A DNA stretch of 64,000 nt from Grimontia sedimenti (GTDB lineage Bacteria; Pseudomonadota; Gammaproteobacteria; Enterobacterales; Vibrionaceae), in contig NZ_JAALDL010000001.1 of the NCBI RefSeq assembly GCF_011045095.1, positions 62,001 to 126,000 of the forward strand, read 5' to 3'. Position numbers and translations under genes: made by a program. Of this stretch, positions 16,714-24,417 are shown one piece after another. Position 1 is the first letter of the stretch. Each line of letters begins with the position of its first letter. Below the pieces are notes generated by a model. The model worked only from the letters and a program-made list of their open reading frames with translations, made no database searches and was not told the origin of the DNA.

Positions 16714-17253
16714 TCAGTAAGGCGCTGTACCACGGATTGGGTAGTTGTTATCTGGATTACGAATCCACGCCAGACCATTCACCAGCGTTTCCACATCAGG
16801 GCGAACGAATGGGTTATTGGAAATATCGACGACTTGCACTGTACCTTGCTCGTTAATCACGAAAAGTCCTGGCTCGGCAAAGTTGTGGTCAGTTTCCTGC
16901 TCTGAACGCGGAAGAGAAACCCAAAGACCCAGCTCTTTCATTTGCGCTTCAGATAAGCCGTATGCAAGCGGGAAGGACACTTCCAAGCGCGTCATGTGCT
17001 CTTCAAGTTGAGCGCTGCTGTCGCCAGATGCAGCAACGATATCGATGCCAATATCTGCCAGTTTCTCTTTATAATCTTCAAGATGGTTCAGGTAGCGCGT
17101 GCACATTGGACAGTGACGACCACGGTAAATCACCACCATTTGCCAGGTAGCTCCCTCGCGCGGTTTTCCAAGCTCATGCTCGCCGCCTTCAAGATCCTTC
17201 AGTGTTATTGATGGGAATTCGCTTCCCGCAGCCAGCTTGTTTGTATAAGTCAT
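16714..17253 (-). CDS. Peroxiredoxin-like (AhpC/TSA family) protein
   Basis: 179 residues with a thioredoxin-fold peroxiredoxin layout: FPSITLKDLEGGEHELG at the start, then VVIYRGRHCPMCTRYLNHLE, where CPMC (~49-52) is the redox motif. Typical peroxiredoxins have P..[T/S]..C at this place; a CxxC after YRGRHCP defines the peroxiredoxin-like subgroup. The C-terminal half (GLFVINEQGTVQVVDISNNP) is the usual beta-hairpin. Predicted to reduce peroxides or act as a thiol oxidoreductase in the cytosol. RBS GGGAGG. Divergent from the KefG-like gene, with 230 bases between. Confidence 0.82.
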   Translation of the reverse strand: MTYTNKLAAGSEFPSITLKDLEGGEHELGKPREGATWQMVVIYRGRHCPMCTRYLNHLEDYKEKLADIGIDIVAASGDSSAQLEEHMTRLEVSFPLAYGLSEAQMKELGLWVSLPRSEQETDHNFAEPGLFVINEQGTVQVVDISNNPFVRPDVETLVNGLAWIRNPDNNYPIRGTAPY

Positions 17254-17483
17254 TTTCTAGCCTCCCAGTGATTTGTTAAACAAGATTGGCTATCTTGGTT
17301 ACCACTGTCAACCAGTATACTTTTAGTAACCTTTCGGTGAGAAATTGCTAAATTGAGAAAATATCAGTGAGATTCAGAAGGTAAGATAGTCGTGAGATTA
17401 ACTAGACTAGACGCAGTAGGTTGTGCATTAAATCTTGCTCGCGACATTTAATGTGCTAATCCAGTCAGTCACTAAGGAAAGCT

Positions 17484-18113
17484 ATGGCAGACAATAAAAA
17501 CAAGGTTCTGGTGCTGTTTGCGCATCCTTCGCAACGGCGTTCAGAAGTGAACGCGCCGCTCTATAAAGTGGCTCAATCAGTGGAGGGGGTGACAACCGTT
17601 GACCTTTACGCTGAATATCCCGACTACCACATCAATATCGATCTGGAACAAAAACGTCTGCTTGAGCACGATGTGGTGATTTTCCAGTTTCCCCTCTATT
17701 GGTATTCCACACCGTCCATTTTGAAAGAATGGCAAGATTTGGTGTTGGAATATGGCTTTGCCTATGGATCGAAAGGTACGGCACTACGTGGAAAACAATT
17801 CTTGTGTGCCATCACTGCTGGTGGCATGGAAGAAGCCTATAAAGCGGATGGTTTTAACCACTTCAAAATCCGTCAATTACTTGCTCCCATGGAGCAAATG
17901 GCTTGTCTGACGGGTATGAATTATCTTGCCCCTTACGCACTGTTTGGTTCCCGAACCGCAGTGGAAGACGACAAGGTTGGGCGGCACACTTCAAGTTACG
18001 AGTTGCTTTTAAAAGCATTCGTGAGTGGAAGAGTAGACCTTGAAAAAGCAGCGGCGAGTGAAAAAATTACCGCTACTAATATTGGACATGTGCTCAAGGA
18101 AGGTGAGTCATGA
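17484..18113 (+). CDS. KefG-like flavodoxin-fold ancillary subunit
   Basis: 209 residues of the NAD(P)H dehydrogenase (quinone) / KefF-KefG family. VLVLFAHPSQRRSEVN is the FMN-binding start (AHP..S..N), FQFPLYWYSTPSILKEWQD the conserved PLYWY..P..LK.W..D motif, and TAGGMEEAY the second flavin loop. In E. coli KefG is a cytosolic accessory protein needed for full activity of the KefB potassium-proton antiporter. The stop overlaps the antiporter start (ATGA), which supports that role. Confidence 0.85.
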   Translation: MADNKNKVLVLFAHPSQRRSEVNAPLYKVAQSVEGVTTVDLYAEYPDYHINIDLEQKRLLEHDVVIFQFPLYWYSTPSILKEWQDLVLEYGFAYGSKGTALRGKQFLCAITAGGMEEAYKADGFNHFKIRQLLAPMEQMACLTGMNYLAPYALFGSRTAVEDDKVGRHTSSYELLLKAFVSGRVDLEKAAASEKITATNIGHVLKEGES

Positions 18114-20059
18114 CAGGCATTTTTCTACAGGCATTTATTTACCTGATTGCTGCCGTTGTTGCAGTGCCTATCGCCAAAAAGCTGGGTTTAGGTTCTGTGC
18201 TTGGTTATCTGATTGCCGGTGTGGTCATTGGTCCTGTGATTGGTCTGGTGGGTGATGAAACCACCACCATTCAGCACTTTGCAGAGTTCGGCGTGGTGAT
18301 GATGCTGTTTCTGGTGGGCCTAGAGCTTGAACCCAAAATGTTGTGGTCAATGCGTAACAAGCTACTTGGCTTGGGTGGTTTGCAGGTTGGTCTGACAGCA
18401 GCCATCGTGATGGGTATTGCGCTGGCGCTGAATCAGGTATGGAGCATCGCGCTGGCGATTGGTCTTATCTTCGCGCTTTCTTCTACCGCCATCGTGCTAC
18501 AGACCTTCAATGAAAAGCGTTTGACCAAAACCGAAGGTGGTCGCAGCGCATTTTCTGTGTTGCTGTTCCAGGATATCGCTGTTATCCCAATGCTGGCGTT
18601 TATACCGCTTCTGGCGTTGCCCGAACTGGTAGAGCAGGCGCAATCAGCCGCCGCTGCAGCGGCTGATCATCATGAAGAAATGAGTCTGGTGGCCGGTCTT
18701 CCGGGCTGGGCGCTGGGCTTGGTCATCACAGGTGCAATTGCGGGTGTGGTTGTTGGCGGACATTTCCTAAGCCGTCCACTTTTCCGCTTCGTGGCAAGCT
18801 CTGGTCTTCGCGAAATCTTTACCGCAACAGCGCTGATGCTGGTGATTGGTATCGCAGCGCTGATGAGCTTGATTGGACTCTCCCCAGCACTGGGAACATT
18901 CCTTGCGGGTGTCGTACTGGCGAACAGTGAATTCCGCCATGAGTTGGAATCTAACATTGAGCCGTTTAAAGGTTTGTTGCTGGGACTGTTCTTTATCACC
19001 GTCGGTGCGGGCATAAACTTCGGCATTCTGTTTGATGACTTCTTTGTCATCATTGGATTGACCATTGGCTTGATGGTTCTCAAGGCAGCGATTCTGTTTA
19101 TTCTGTCGCTGATTTTCCGCATCAAAGGAACGGCACGTTGGCTGTTTACGTTGAGCCTTGCGCAAGCAGGTGAGTTTGGTTTCGTGCTGCTGAGTTTCTC
19201 AATGCAAAACCATGTACTGCCAATGGAGGTTGCGCAATTGCTGTCTTTGGTGGTAGCGATTTCGATGTTCCTGACGCCGGGCTTATTCATCCTGTACGAC
19301 AAAGTGATTCTGCCGCGCTTCGAGAAAAGCGCGAATGAGCGTGAAGCCGATGAAATTGAGGAGCAGGGCAGTGTAATTATCGCGGGTGTTGGTCGCTTTG
19401 GTCAGGTAGTGAACCGTATGTTGACTGCCAATGGTGTGAAAACCGTTGTCCTTGATTATGAAGCAACGCAGGTGGAAAACCTTCGTCAAATCAATATCAA
19501 GAGCTACTTTGGTGACGCTACGCGACCAGAGCATCTACACACGGCAGGGATTGAAGAAGCAGCCTTGCTGGTGGTGTCTATGGATAATCAGGAAACCACG
19601 ACGGAACTGGTGGAATACGTTAAACAGACCTATCCACACGTGAAGATTCTGGCTCGTGCATTTGACCGTGGACATTCATACATGCTCCGTCATGCGGGTG
19701 CGGATTACGTGGTAAAAGAGACTCTCCATTCTGCGCTTGAACTTGGCTCCGAAGCACTACGTACATTGGGTACACACCCATTCACGGTAGAGCAGCAGAA
19801 AGCGGCATTTAACCGTATTGAGAGGGAAAGTTCTGAGAAGTTGTACGCATCCTGGATGGGTGGTGAAGAGTCTAAGTCTTACGATACCCATTACCAGCAT
19901 CTGTTTATTCAGCTTGAAGAAACCATTCGTGAAGCAATGAACGAAGACAGAATGGATCGTCACAGCATGACAGAGCGTGAGTGGACACCGCCGCCAAAAG
20001 GTTACCTCGACGACTTCAACGATGAAGCTGAAGACAAATCCGAGGAAAAGCCAGTCTGA
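18110..20059 (+). CDS. KefB/KefC-type monovalent cation:proton antiporter (CPA2)
   Basis: 649 residues. N-terminal ~390 residues: about twelve membrane segments of the Na+/H+ exchanger fold (AEFGVVMMLFLVGLELEPKM, ALSSTAIVLQTFNEKRLTK, the membrane-embedded LIGLSPALGTFLAGVVLANS). Then a cytoplasmic RCK_N/TrkA-N nucleotide-binding domain at ~415-530 starting VIIAGVGRFGQVVNRML (GxGxxG), with DYEATQ and GDATRPEHL. A C-terminal tail is acidic. The family performs glutathione-gated K+/H+ antiport that protects against electrophiles. The insertion AAAAAADHHEEMS near residue 185 lies in a loop. Coupled to kefG upstream and to a GNAT gene downstream (one-base overlap). Confidence 0.9.
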   Translation: MTGIFLQAFIYLIAAVVAVPIAKKLGLGSVLGYLIAGVVIGPVIGLVGDETTTIQHFAEFGVVMMLFLVGLELEPKMLWSMRNKLLGLGGLQVGLTAAIVMGIALALNQVWSIALAIGLIFALSSTAIVLQTFNEKRLTKTEGGRSAFSVLLFQDIAVIPMLAFIPLLALPELVEQAQSAAAAAADHHEEMSLVAGLPGWALGLVITGAIAGVVVGGHFLSRPLFRFVASSGLREIFTATALMLVIGIAALMSLIGLSPALGTFLAGVVLANSEFRHELESNIEPFKGLLLGLFFITVGAGINFGILFDDFFVIIGLTIGLMVLKAAILFILSLIFRIKGTARWLFTLSLAQAGEFGFVLLSFSMQNHVLPMEVAQLLSLVVAISMFLTPGLFILYDKVILPRFEKSANEREADEIEEQGSVIIAGVGRFGQVVNRMLTANGVKTVVLDYEATQVENLRQINIKSYFGDATRPEHLHTAGIEEAALLVVSMDNQETTTELVEYVKQTYPHVKILARAFDRGHSYMLRHAGADYVVKETLHSALELGSEALRTLGTHPFTVEQQKAAFNRIERESSEKLYASWMGGEESKSYDTHYQHLFIQLEETIREAMNEDRMDRHSMTEREWTPPPKGYLDDFNDEAEDKSEEKPV

Positions 20060-20541
20060 TGCTACTGGTCCCGTTTCGTGATGAGAATGCGCCACAGCTT
20101 TGCGATTGGATAAAGAGTGCCCGGGATAACTTTCTATGGGGAGGCCCGGCGTTCGAATTCCCTTTGCAGGTCGAGAAAGTACGCGAACACATTGCGAAAA
20201 AGGAGGTCACGCCTTATCTGGTGATGCACGAAGGCTTGGCTGTTGGCTATATCGATATTTACCGGGTTTCGAAGTCGGAAGTCCGTTTATGTCGGGTGTT
20301 GATTGCCGACACATCGGCGCGTGGTCAGGGACTGGGGAAACAATTGGTTTCACTGGCGCTTGATGTGGTGAGCGAAGACCCAAAAATCCGCACTGTGTCA
20401 CTGGCCGTATTCGCGCATAACGAAGTGGCGGTTCGCTGTTACACCTCGTTAGGTTTTGAGCGGCTTCCCGATGACACAAAAGTACGTGAGTTTCAGGGAG
20501 AGGATTGGACACTCTACCGGATGAGAAAGCAGATCGTTTAA
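20059..20541 (+). CDS. GNAT-family N-acetyltransferase
   Basis: 160 residues. The acetyl-CoA-binding motif A is visible as VLIADTSARGQGLGKQLVSL (Q/RxxGxG/A at ARGQGLGK, residues ~92-99), followed by SLAVFAHNEVAVRCYTSLGF, the typical GNAT motif B ending. The N-terminal part resembles RimI/RimJ-like enzymes. Substrate unknown. Its ATG overlaps the antiporter stop by one base, so it belongs to the kefG-kefB operon; a terminator follows. Confidence 0.82.
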   Translation: MLLVPFRDENAPQLCDWIKSARDNFLWGGPAFEFPLQVEKVREHIAKKEVTPYLVMHEGLAVGYIDIYRVSKSEVRLCRVLIADTSARGQGLGKQLVSLALDVVSEDPKIRTVSLAVFAHNEVAVRCYTSLGFERLPDDTKVREFQGEDWTLYRMRKQIV

Positions 20542-20561
20542 CGGCGCAGCGTGGTTAGAAA

Positions 20562-20596
20562 AGCCAGACACTCTGTATAGGATATCTGGCTTTTTT
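20562..20596 (+). terminator. Rho-independent terminator of the kef operon
   Basis: AGCCAGA and TCTGGCT pair over a 16-base loop and are followed by six T. Confidence 0.8.
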
Positions 20597-20749
20597 CTTT
20601 CTATTACAGCGGGTTATCTCGACATGCTATCAGGGTAAATAATCGCCTAAATAGCGATAAATTTGTGATTTTGGTTCATTAAATGGATCGAGCGGCGAAT
20701 TTTGATGAAGAAAAAGATTGTGCGATATCAATTTCTGAATACGATGCGC

Positions 20750-20848
20750 GCCATTCCACAGTCAACGGCAAACTGCCTGAAAAGGTAGGACGCAAAGCTT
20801 CCGGTCTAAGAGTGATTTGAATGTCACTTACGATAGCGGGGCCGCCAT
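20750..20848 (+). promoter_or_regulatory. Cyclic-di-GMP-I (GEMM-I) riboswitch in the gbpA leader
   Basis: The conserved core is all present in order: GGCAAAC (20767-20773), a short hairpin around CTGAAAAGG, GGACGCAAAGC (20788-20798) with the universally conserved CGCAAAGC, CCGGTCTAAG (20801-20810), a second stem, and TAGCGGGGCCGCC (20834-20846) carrying the tetraloop-receptor-like and P1-closing bases. This matches the V. cholerae Vc1/Vc2 class. Established knowledge: Vc1 lies upstream of gbpA in V. cholerae. About 96 bases separate it from the gbpA start. I see no clear overlapping terminator, so whether it switches transcription or translation is open. Confidence 0.93.
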
Positions 20849-20944
20849 TTTCGAAAGCCAGTATTCAGGGCCGAAAATGTTCCGATGCGAAAGTTTGTCC
20901 GTGCTTGGTTAACAAAACAAAAATAGCCATTAGGAAGCACACAA

Positions 20945-22510
20945 ATGCTCAAACTCAAAACTACTCTTCTGCCAGTCGCGGCAGCGCTTTTCAGCGCAAG
21001 TGTTATGTCCCACGGTTACATCAGTGCCAAAGACGGTGGCATTGCCGCTGGCCGCGCTGCCCTTTGTAAATACAGCACCCCAACAGGGGAACAAAACTCT
21101 GCTTGCGGTCAGGTTCAGTGGGAGCCTCAAAGTGTTGAAGGCCCAGAAGGCTTTCCTGAGTTCGGTCCTGAAGATGGCAAAATCGCCAGCGCTGGCTTGA
21201 TTCAGTTTTCTCCGCTTGACGAACAAACCGCATCGCGCTGGGTAAAACAGCCAATCAAAGCAGGTCAAAACGACTTCGAGTGGACCTTTACGGCGAACCA
21301 TGTCACCCGTAACTGGGAATACTACATTACCAAAGCAGACTGGAACCCGAACCTGCCGCTGGCGCGCAGCACCTTCGATCTGAACCCTTTCTGTGTGGTG
21401 GAAGGCAACATGCAAAAGCCGCCGAAAACCATGCTGCACAGCTGTGATGTACCAGAGCGTGAAGGCTATCACGTGATTCTTGCGGTATGGGATGTGGGTG
21501 ATACCGCTGCGGCTTTCTACAACGTGATTGACGTGCAATTTGATGGTGATTTGCCTGTACTGCCAGAGTGGACGCAAGGCGGCCAAATCAACCCAGGTAT
21601 GAACCTAACGAAGGGTGATGCGGTGTTTACCCGTGTGTTTGATTCAGAAGGCGAGCGTCCAGAGCTGTCGACCCGTCTTGGAATCGACAGCGAGAAAGCC
21701 GGTGAAGCGAATACCTGGTCTTACAACCTGGCAAACAAAATCAACCAAACAAACGAGAACATCCAAGCGGGTCAGCGTGATGCCAATGGTGCGTTTAACC
21801 CAGTGTTTGGCGCAAACCCAATCTACCTGAAATCAGCCAGCGGTTTGACCCGTGTAGAAGTGGGCTACGAGATTGAATCACCTGAACCGGAATACACAGT
21901 GACCATTGATGGTGTGGCGCAGGAATACTTGATTCGTGATGGCAAAGTGGCGCTTGATCTGGCTGTGACCGCTTCTGGCGATCTGACCGTTGAAATGACA
22001 GTTTATAACCATGCTCAGGAAGCACTGGCTTATGAAAAACTGTCCCTGGCTGATGGCACATCGACCGCTGTTGATATGGTGCTGCAAAACGCAAAAGCCG
22101 GTCACCATATGCTGGTTTCCCGCGCAAAAGATGCTGAAGGCAATCTGGTCGACCAACAAATGTTTGATTTCTTCCTACTGGAACAAGGCGAGCAATGTGG
22201 CACAGACCCTGAAGCCGTTAACCACCCAGCTTGGTCAAATGCGACGACGTACACTGGTGGTGAGAAAGTCAGCTTCAATGGCTTGGTATGGGAAGCGAAA
22301 TACTGGGTTCAGGGCGCTGCACCGGATTCAAGTGATGCGTGGAAACTGATCAGTCAAATGCCAGTCGCGTGGACATCAGGTAAAGCGTATCTGGCGGGTG
22401 AGCAAGTGATCTTCGAAGGCCGTCTGTATCAGGCAAACTGGTGGGTAAACAACAGCCCAGCCTCTGCACCGGAAGCGTGGAGCGACAAGGGCGCTTTCGA
22501 CTGCGAATAA
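20945..22510 (+). CDS. gbpA: GbpA, chitin-active lytic polysaccharide monooxygenase and colonisation factor
   Basis: 521 residues. The signal peptide (1-22, ending SVMS) leaves His23 as the mature N-terminus; with His119 (TANHVTR) it forms the copper histidine brace of AA10 monooxygenases that oxidatively cut chitin. Domain 1 spans ~23-205. Two middle domains follow (about 210-310 and 320-400), corresponding to the bacterial-surface-binding part of V. cholerae GbpA. The C-terminus holds two CBM5/12-like chitin-binding modules (WSNATTYTGGEKVSFNGLVW and WTSGKAYLAGEQVIFEGRLY), whereas V. cholerae GbpA has one. Secreted, presumably by the type II system. The leader contains a cyclic-di-GMP riboswitch. 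RBS AGGAAG. Confidence 0.93.
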   Translation: MLKLKTTLLPVAAALFSASVMSHGYISAKDGGIAAGRAALCKYSTPTGEQNSACGQVQWEPQSVEGPEGFPEFGPEDGKIASAGLIQFSPLDEQTASRWVKQPIKAGQNDFEWTFTANHVTRNWEYYITKADWNPNLPLARSTFDLNPFCVVEGNMQKPPKTMLHSCDVPEREGYHVILAVWDVGDTAAAFYNVIDVQFDGDLPVLPEWTQGGQINPGMNLTKGDAVFTRVFDSEGERPELSTRLGIDSEKAGEANTWSYNLANKINQTNENIQAGQRDANGAFNPVFGANPIYLKSASGLTRVEVGYEIESPEPEYTVTIDGVAQEYLIRDGKVALDLAVTASGDLTVEMTVYNHAQEALAYEKLSLADGTSTAVDMVLQNAKAGHHMLVSRAKDAEGNLVDQQMFDFFLLEQGEQCGTDPEAVNHPAWSNATTYTGGEKVSFNGLVWEAKYWVQGAAPDSSDAWKLISQMPVAWTSGKAYLAGEQVIFEGRLYQANWWVNNSPASAPEAWSDKGAFDCE

Positions 22511-22540
22511 GCAGCATAATTTAAAGAACATAGAAGCAAA

Positions 22541-22575
22541 AAAAGCCCGATGCGGGGGACTGCACCGGGCTTTTT
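22541..22575. terminator. Bidirectional terminator
   Basis: AAAAGCCCGATGC pairs with GCACCGGGCTTTTT (one mismatch) between the convergent gbpA and the 82-residue gene. Confidence 0.85.
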
Positions 22576-22615
22576 ACTTACGTGAGTGCTGTAGTTAACG
22601 GTTTAACGCTAACAC

Positions 22616-22864
22616 TCAATCATGAAGCTTTTTATGCAGCTTCTCGATCAAGGCTTTGAGCTCGCTTGCCGCAAGCTTGCTGAACTCTTTTACATTCGCA
22701 CCCTTGTGTTCAGTGTCTTCAATGACGGCTTCAAGGTTGTCGATCATCAAGTGCTTTTGACGTTCTTCCTCCTCTTGTGCGGCGAGCTCCAACTGAGACA
22801 ATAGTCGTCGTGCGCGGTTGATCTCTTCAACCAGCTCGTCGTAAGACATTTTGGTATCTGGCAT
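22616..22864 (-). CDS. Small coiled-coil protein downstream of the Na/Pi cotransporter
   Basis: 82 residues, almost entirely helical and highly charged (NRARRLLSQLELAAQEEEER, LAASELKALIEKLHKKLHD), predicted coiled coil. No known domain recognised. Nine bases separate it from the Na/Pi cotransporter gene on the same strand, so it is co-transcribed. This position recalls the PhoU-like helical tails of other Na/Pi cotransporters, but it is much shorter and that link is speculation. Confidence 0.65.
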   Translation of the reverse strand: MPDTKMSYDELVEEINRARRLLSQLELAAQEEEERQKHLMIDNLEAVIEDTEHKGANVKEFSKLAASELKALIEKLHKKLHD

Positions 22865-22873
22865 GGTTTCCTC

Positions 22874-24016
22874 CTAGCTCAGCAATATCAGGAACAGCGG
22901 AATAACAAAGAACACGAATAGGATGTAACCAACGGCATAGAGTTTATTCTCGGCGGCGAGATTGCCGAGCCATGCTGCGGCTTTAAGCGGTATCTCCCGC
23001 AACAAGGGTATGCCAAATATCACCACGACCCCGAGCACGTTGTAGACAAGGTGTACCAATGATATCTGCAAGGCGGCGTTGGCGAGTTCACCACTCACCG
23101 CCGTGGCGGCAAGTAAGGCAGTCACACAGGTACCTATATTCGCGCCGAGCGTGAAGGGATAAATATCCCGCACTTTAAATACACCAGAGCCAACCAATGG
23201 GACTGCAAGACTGGTGGTTGTAGAGCTCGACTGAACCAGAATGGTAATGATGGTGCCAGAGAAAATGCCGGTAACAGGACCACGGCCAATGGCGTTGTGC
23301 AGGATTTGCTTGGCTTTTCCGACCATGGCCACTTTCAGCAGTTTGCCGATAAAGGTGATAGAAACGAAAATCAAACCAATGCCCAGCAAAATCATGGCCA
23401 CGCCACCCCAAGGGTCGCCCAGCACTTCCATGGCTCCTTGAACAGATTTGATAATCGGCTTGGTGATGGCCTTCATAAAGTTAAGGTCACCCATACTCAT
23501 ACCATCGGTGCTGGAAAGAGGGGCCACCATCCATGCGCTTATCTTCTGAAGGAACCCAGTTGCGATCTCTAAAGGCAGGAAAATAACCACAGAAATAAGG
23601 TTGAAGAAATCGTGGACTGTGGCGGCAGCAAATGCGCGCTTAAATTCTTCCTTGTCACGCACATGACCCAGACTCACCAAGGTATTGGTGATTGTGGTAC
23701 CAATATTCGCCCCCATCACCATGGGGATTGCAGTGGCTACAGGAAGACCGCCTGCCACCATCCCTACGATGATAGATGTCACTGTGCTGGAGCTTTGAAT
23801 GAGAGCGGTACAAACCGTACCAATGATGAGTGCTGTAAAGGGGTTTGAAGCAAATTCGAACAGTTCTTTCGCCTGTCCGCCTGTCGCCCATTTGAAGCCT
23901 GTTCCTATCATTCCTACTGCCAGCAAGAGCAAGTAGACGAGTGCAACGATTTTTAGCCATACGATGAAACTGACAGGCTTCTCCGCCTGCTGATTCACAG
24001 CTTCTATTTGTGCCAT
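22874..24016 (-). CDS. Na+/phosphate cotransporter (NptA/PNaS family)
   Basis: 380 residues. Two inverted membrane repeats each contain the diagnostic QSSS motif: TALIQSSSTVTSIIVGMVAG and ILVQSSSTTTSLAVPLV. Each is followed by GANIGTTITN or GANIGTCVTA. These bind phosphate and sodium in the type II (SLC34-like) family. The ATG at 24016 is preferred over an upstream TTG at 24061 because TAGGGA lies just upstream. Expected in the inner membrane, importing phosphate with sodium, which suits a marine host. V. cholerae NptA belongs to the same family (knowledge). Confidence 0.9.
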   Translation of the reverse strand: MAQIEAVNQQAEKPVSFIVWLKIVALVYLLLLAVGMIGTGFKWATGGQAKELFEFASNPFTALIIGTVCTALIQSSSTVTSIIVGMVAGGLPVATAIPMVMGANIGTTITNTLVSLGHVRDKEEFKRAFAAATVHDFFNLISVVIFLPLEIATGFLQKISAWMVAPLSSTDGMSMGDLNFMKAITKPIIKSVQGAMEVLGDPWGGVAMILLGIGLIFVSITFIGKLLKVAMVGKAKQILHNAIGRGPVTGIFSGTIITILVQSSSTTTSLAVPLVGSGVFKVRDIYPFTLGANIGTCVTALLAATAVSGELANAALQISLVHLVYNVLGVVVIFGIPLLREIPLKAAAWLGNLAAENKLYAVGYILFVFFVIPLFLILLS

Positions 24017-24417
24017 AGTTCTATCCCTAGTTAACTGAGTTGTTATGGTTTCCAGAGCCAAAACTAGGAGAGGTGTATGAAGCTTCTCTTACACTTTGGA
24101 GGCGGAATGGTGAAAGCAATTGCAACGTCTAAATACAGAGACAAATTCAGCGGTGCCTTTTATTTTGGGCTTGTTGAAGGATCCTGAAGACAGGCTCTAC
24201 CTAACTATCTGACCAGCCGAATTTTACTTATAAAAGTTACCGAACGCCTTTCCCTAAATTTGATGAGGTCTCCAAATTGAAAAGGTGATTTCAGTCGACG
24301 CATGCTTTACGTCACATTCTCAATATTGATAAAAAATGCCTAAATAGTGCCTTTCTATTGATAAGAAAAATATTAGTTAGGCGTTTTATTTCGCTATTGA
24401 AGGGTGAGATGGGTGTT
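24017..24417. other. Divergent intergenic region
   Basis: 401 bases between the Na/Pi cotransporter and M6 protease genes, presumably holding both promoters. I saw no hairpin, riboswitch or repeat in it. Confidence 0.5.

Noticed and set aside
20683-21069. Short open frames across the gbpA leader
   Set aside because: They coincide with the conserved riboswitch core and run into gbpA in another frame, with no ribosome-binding site.
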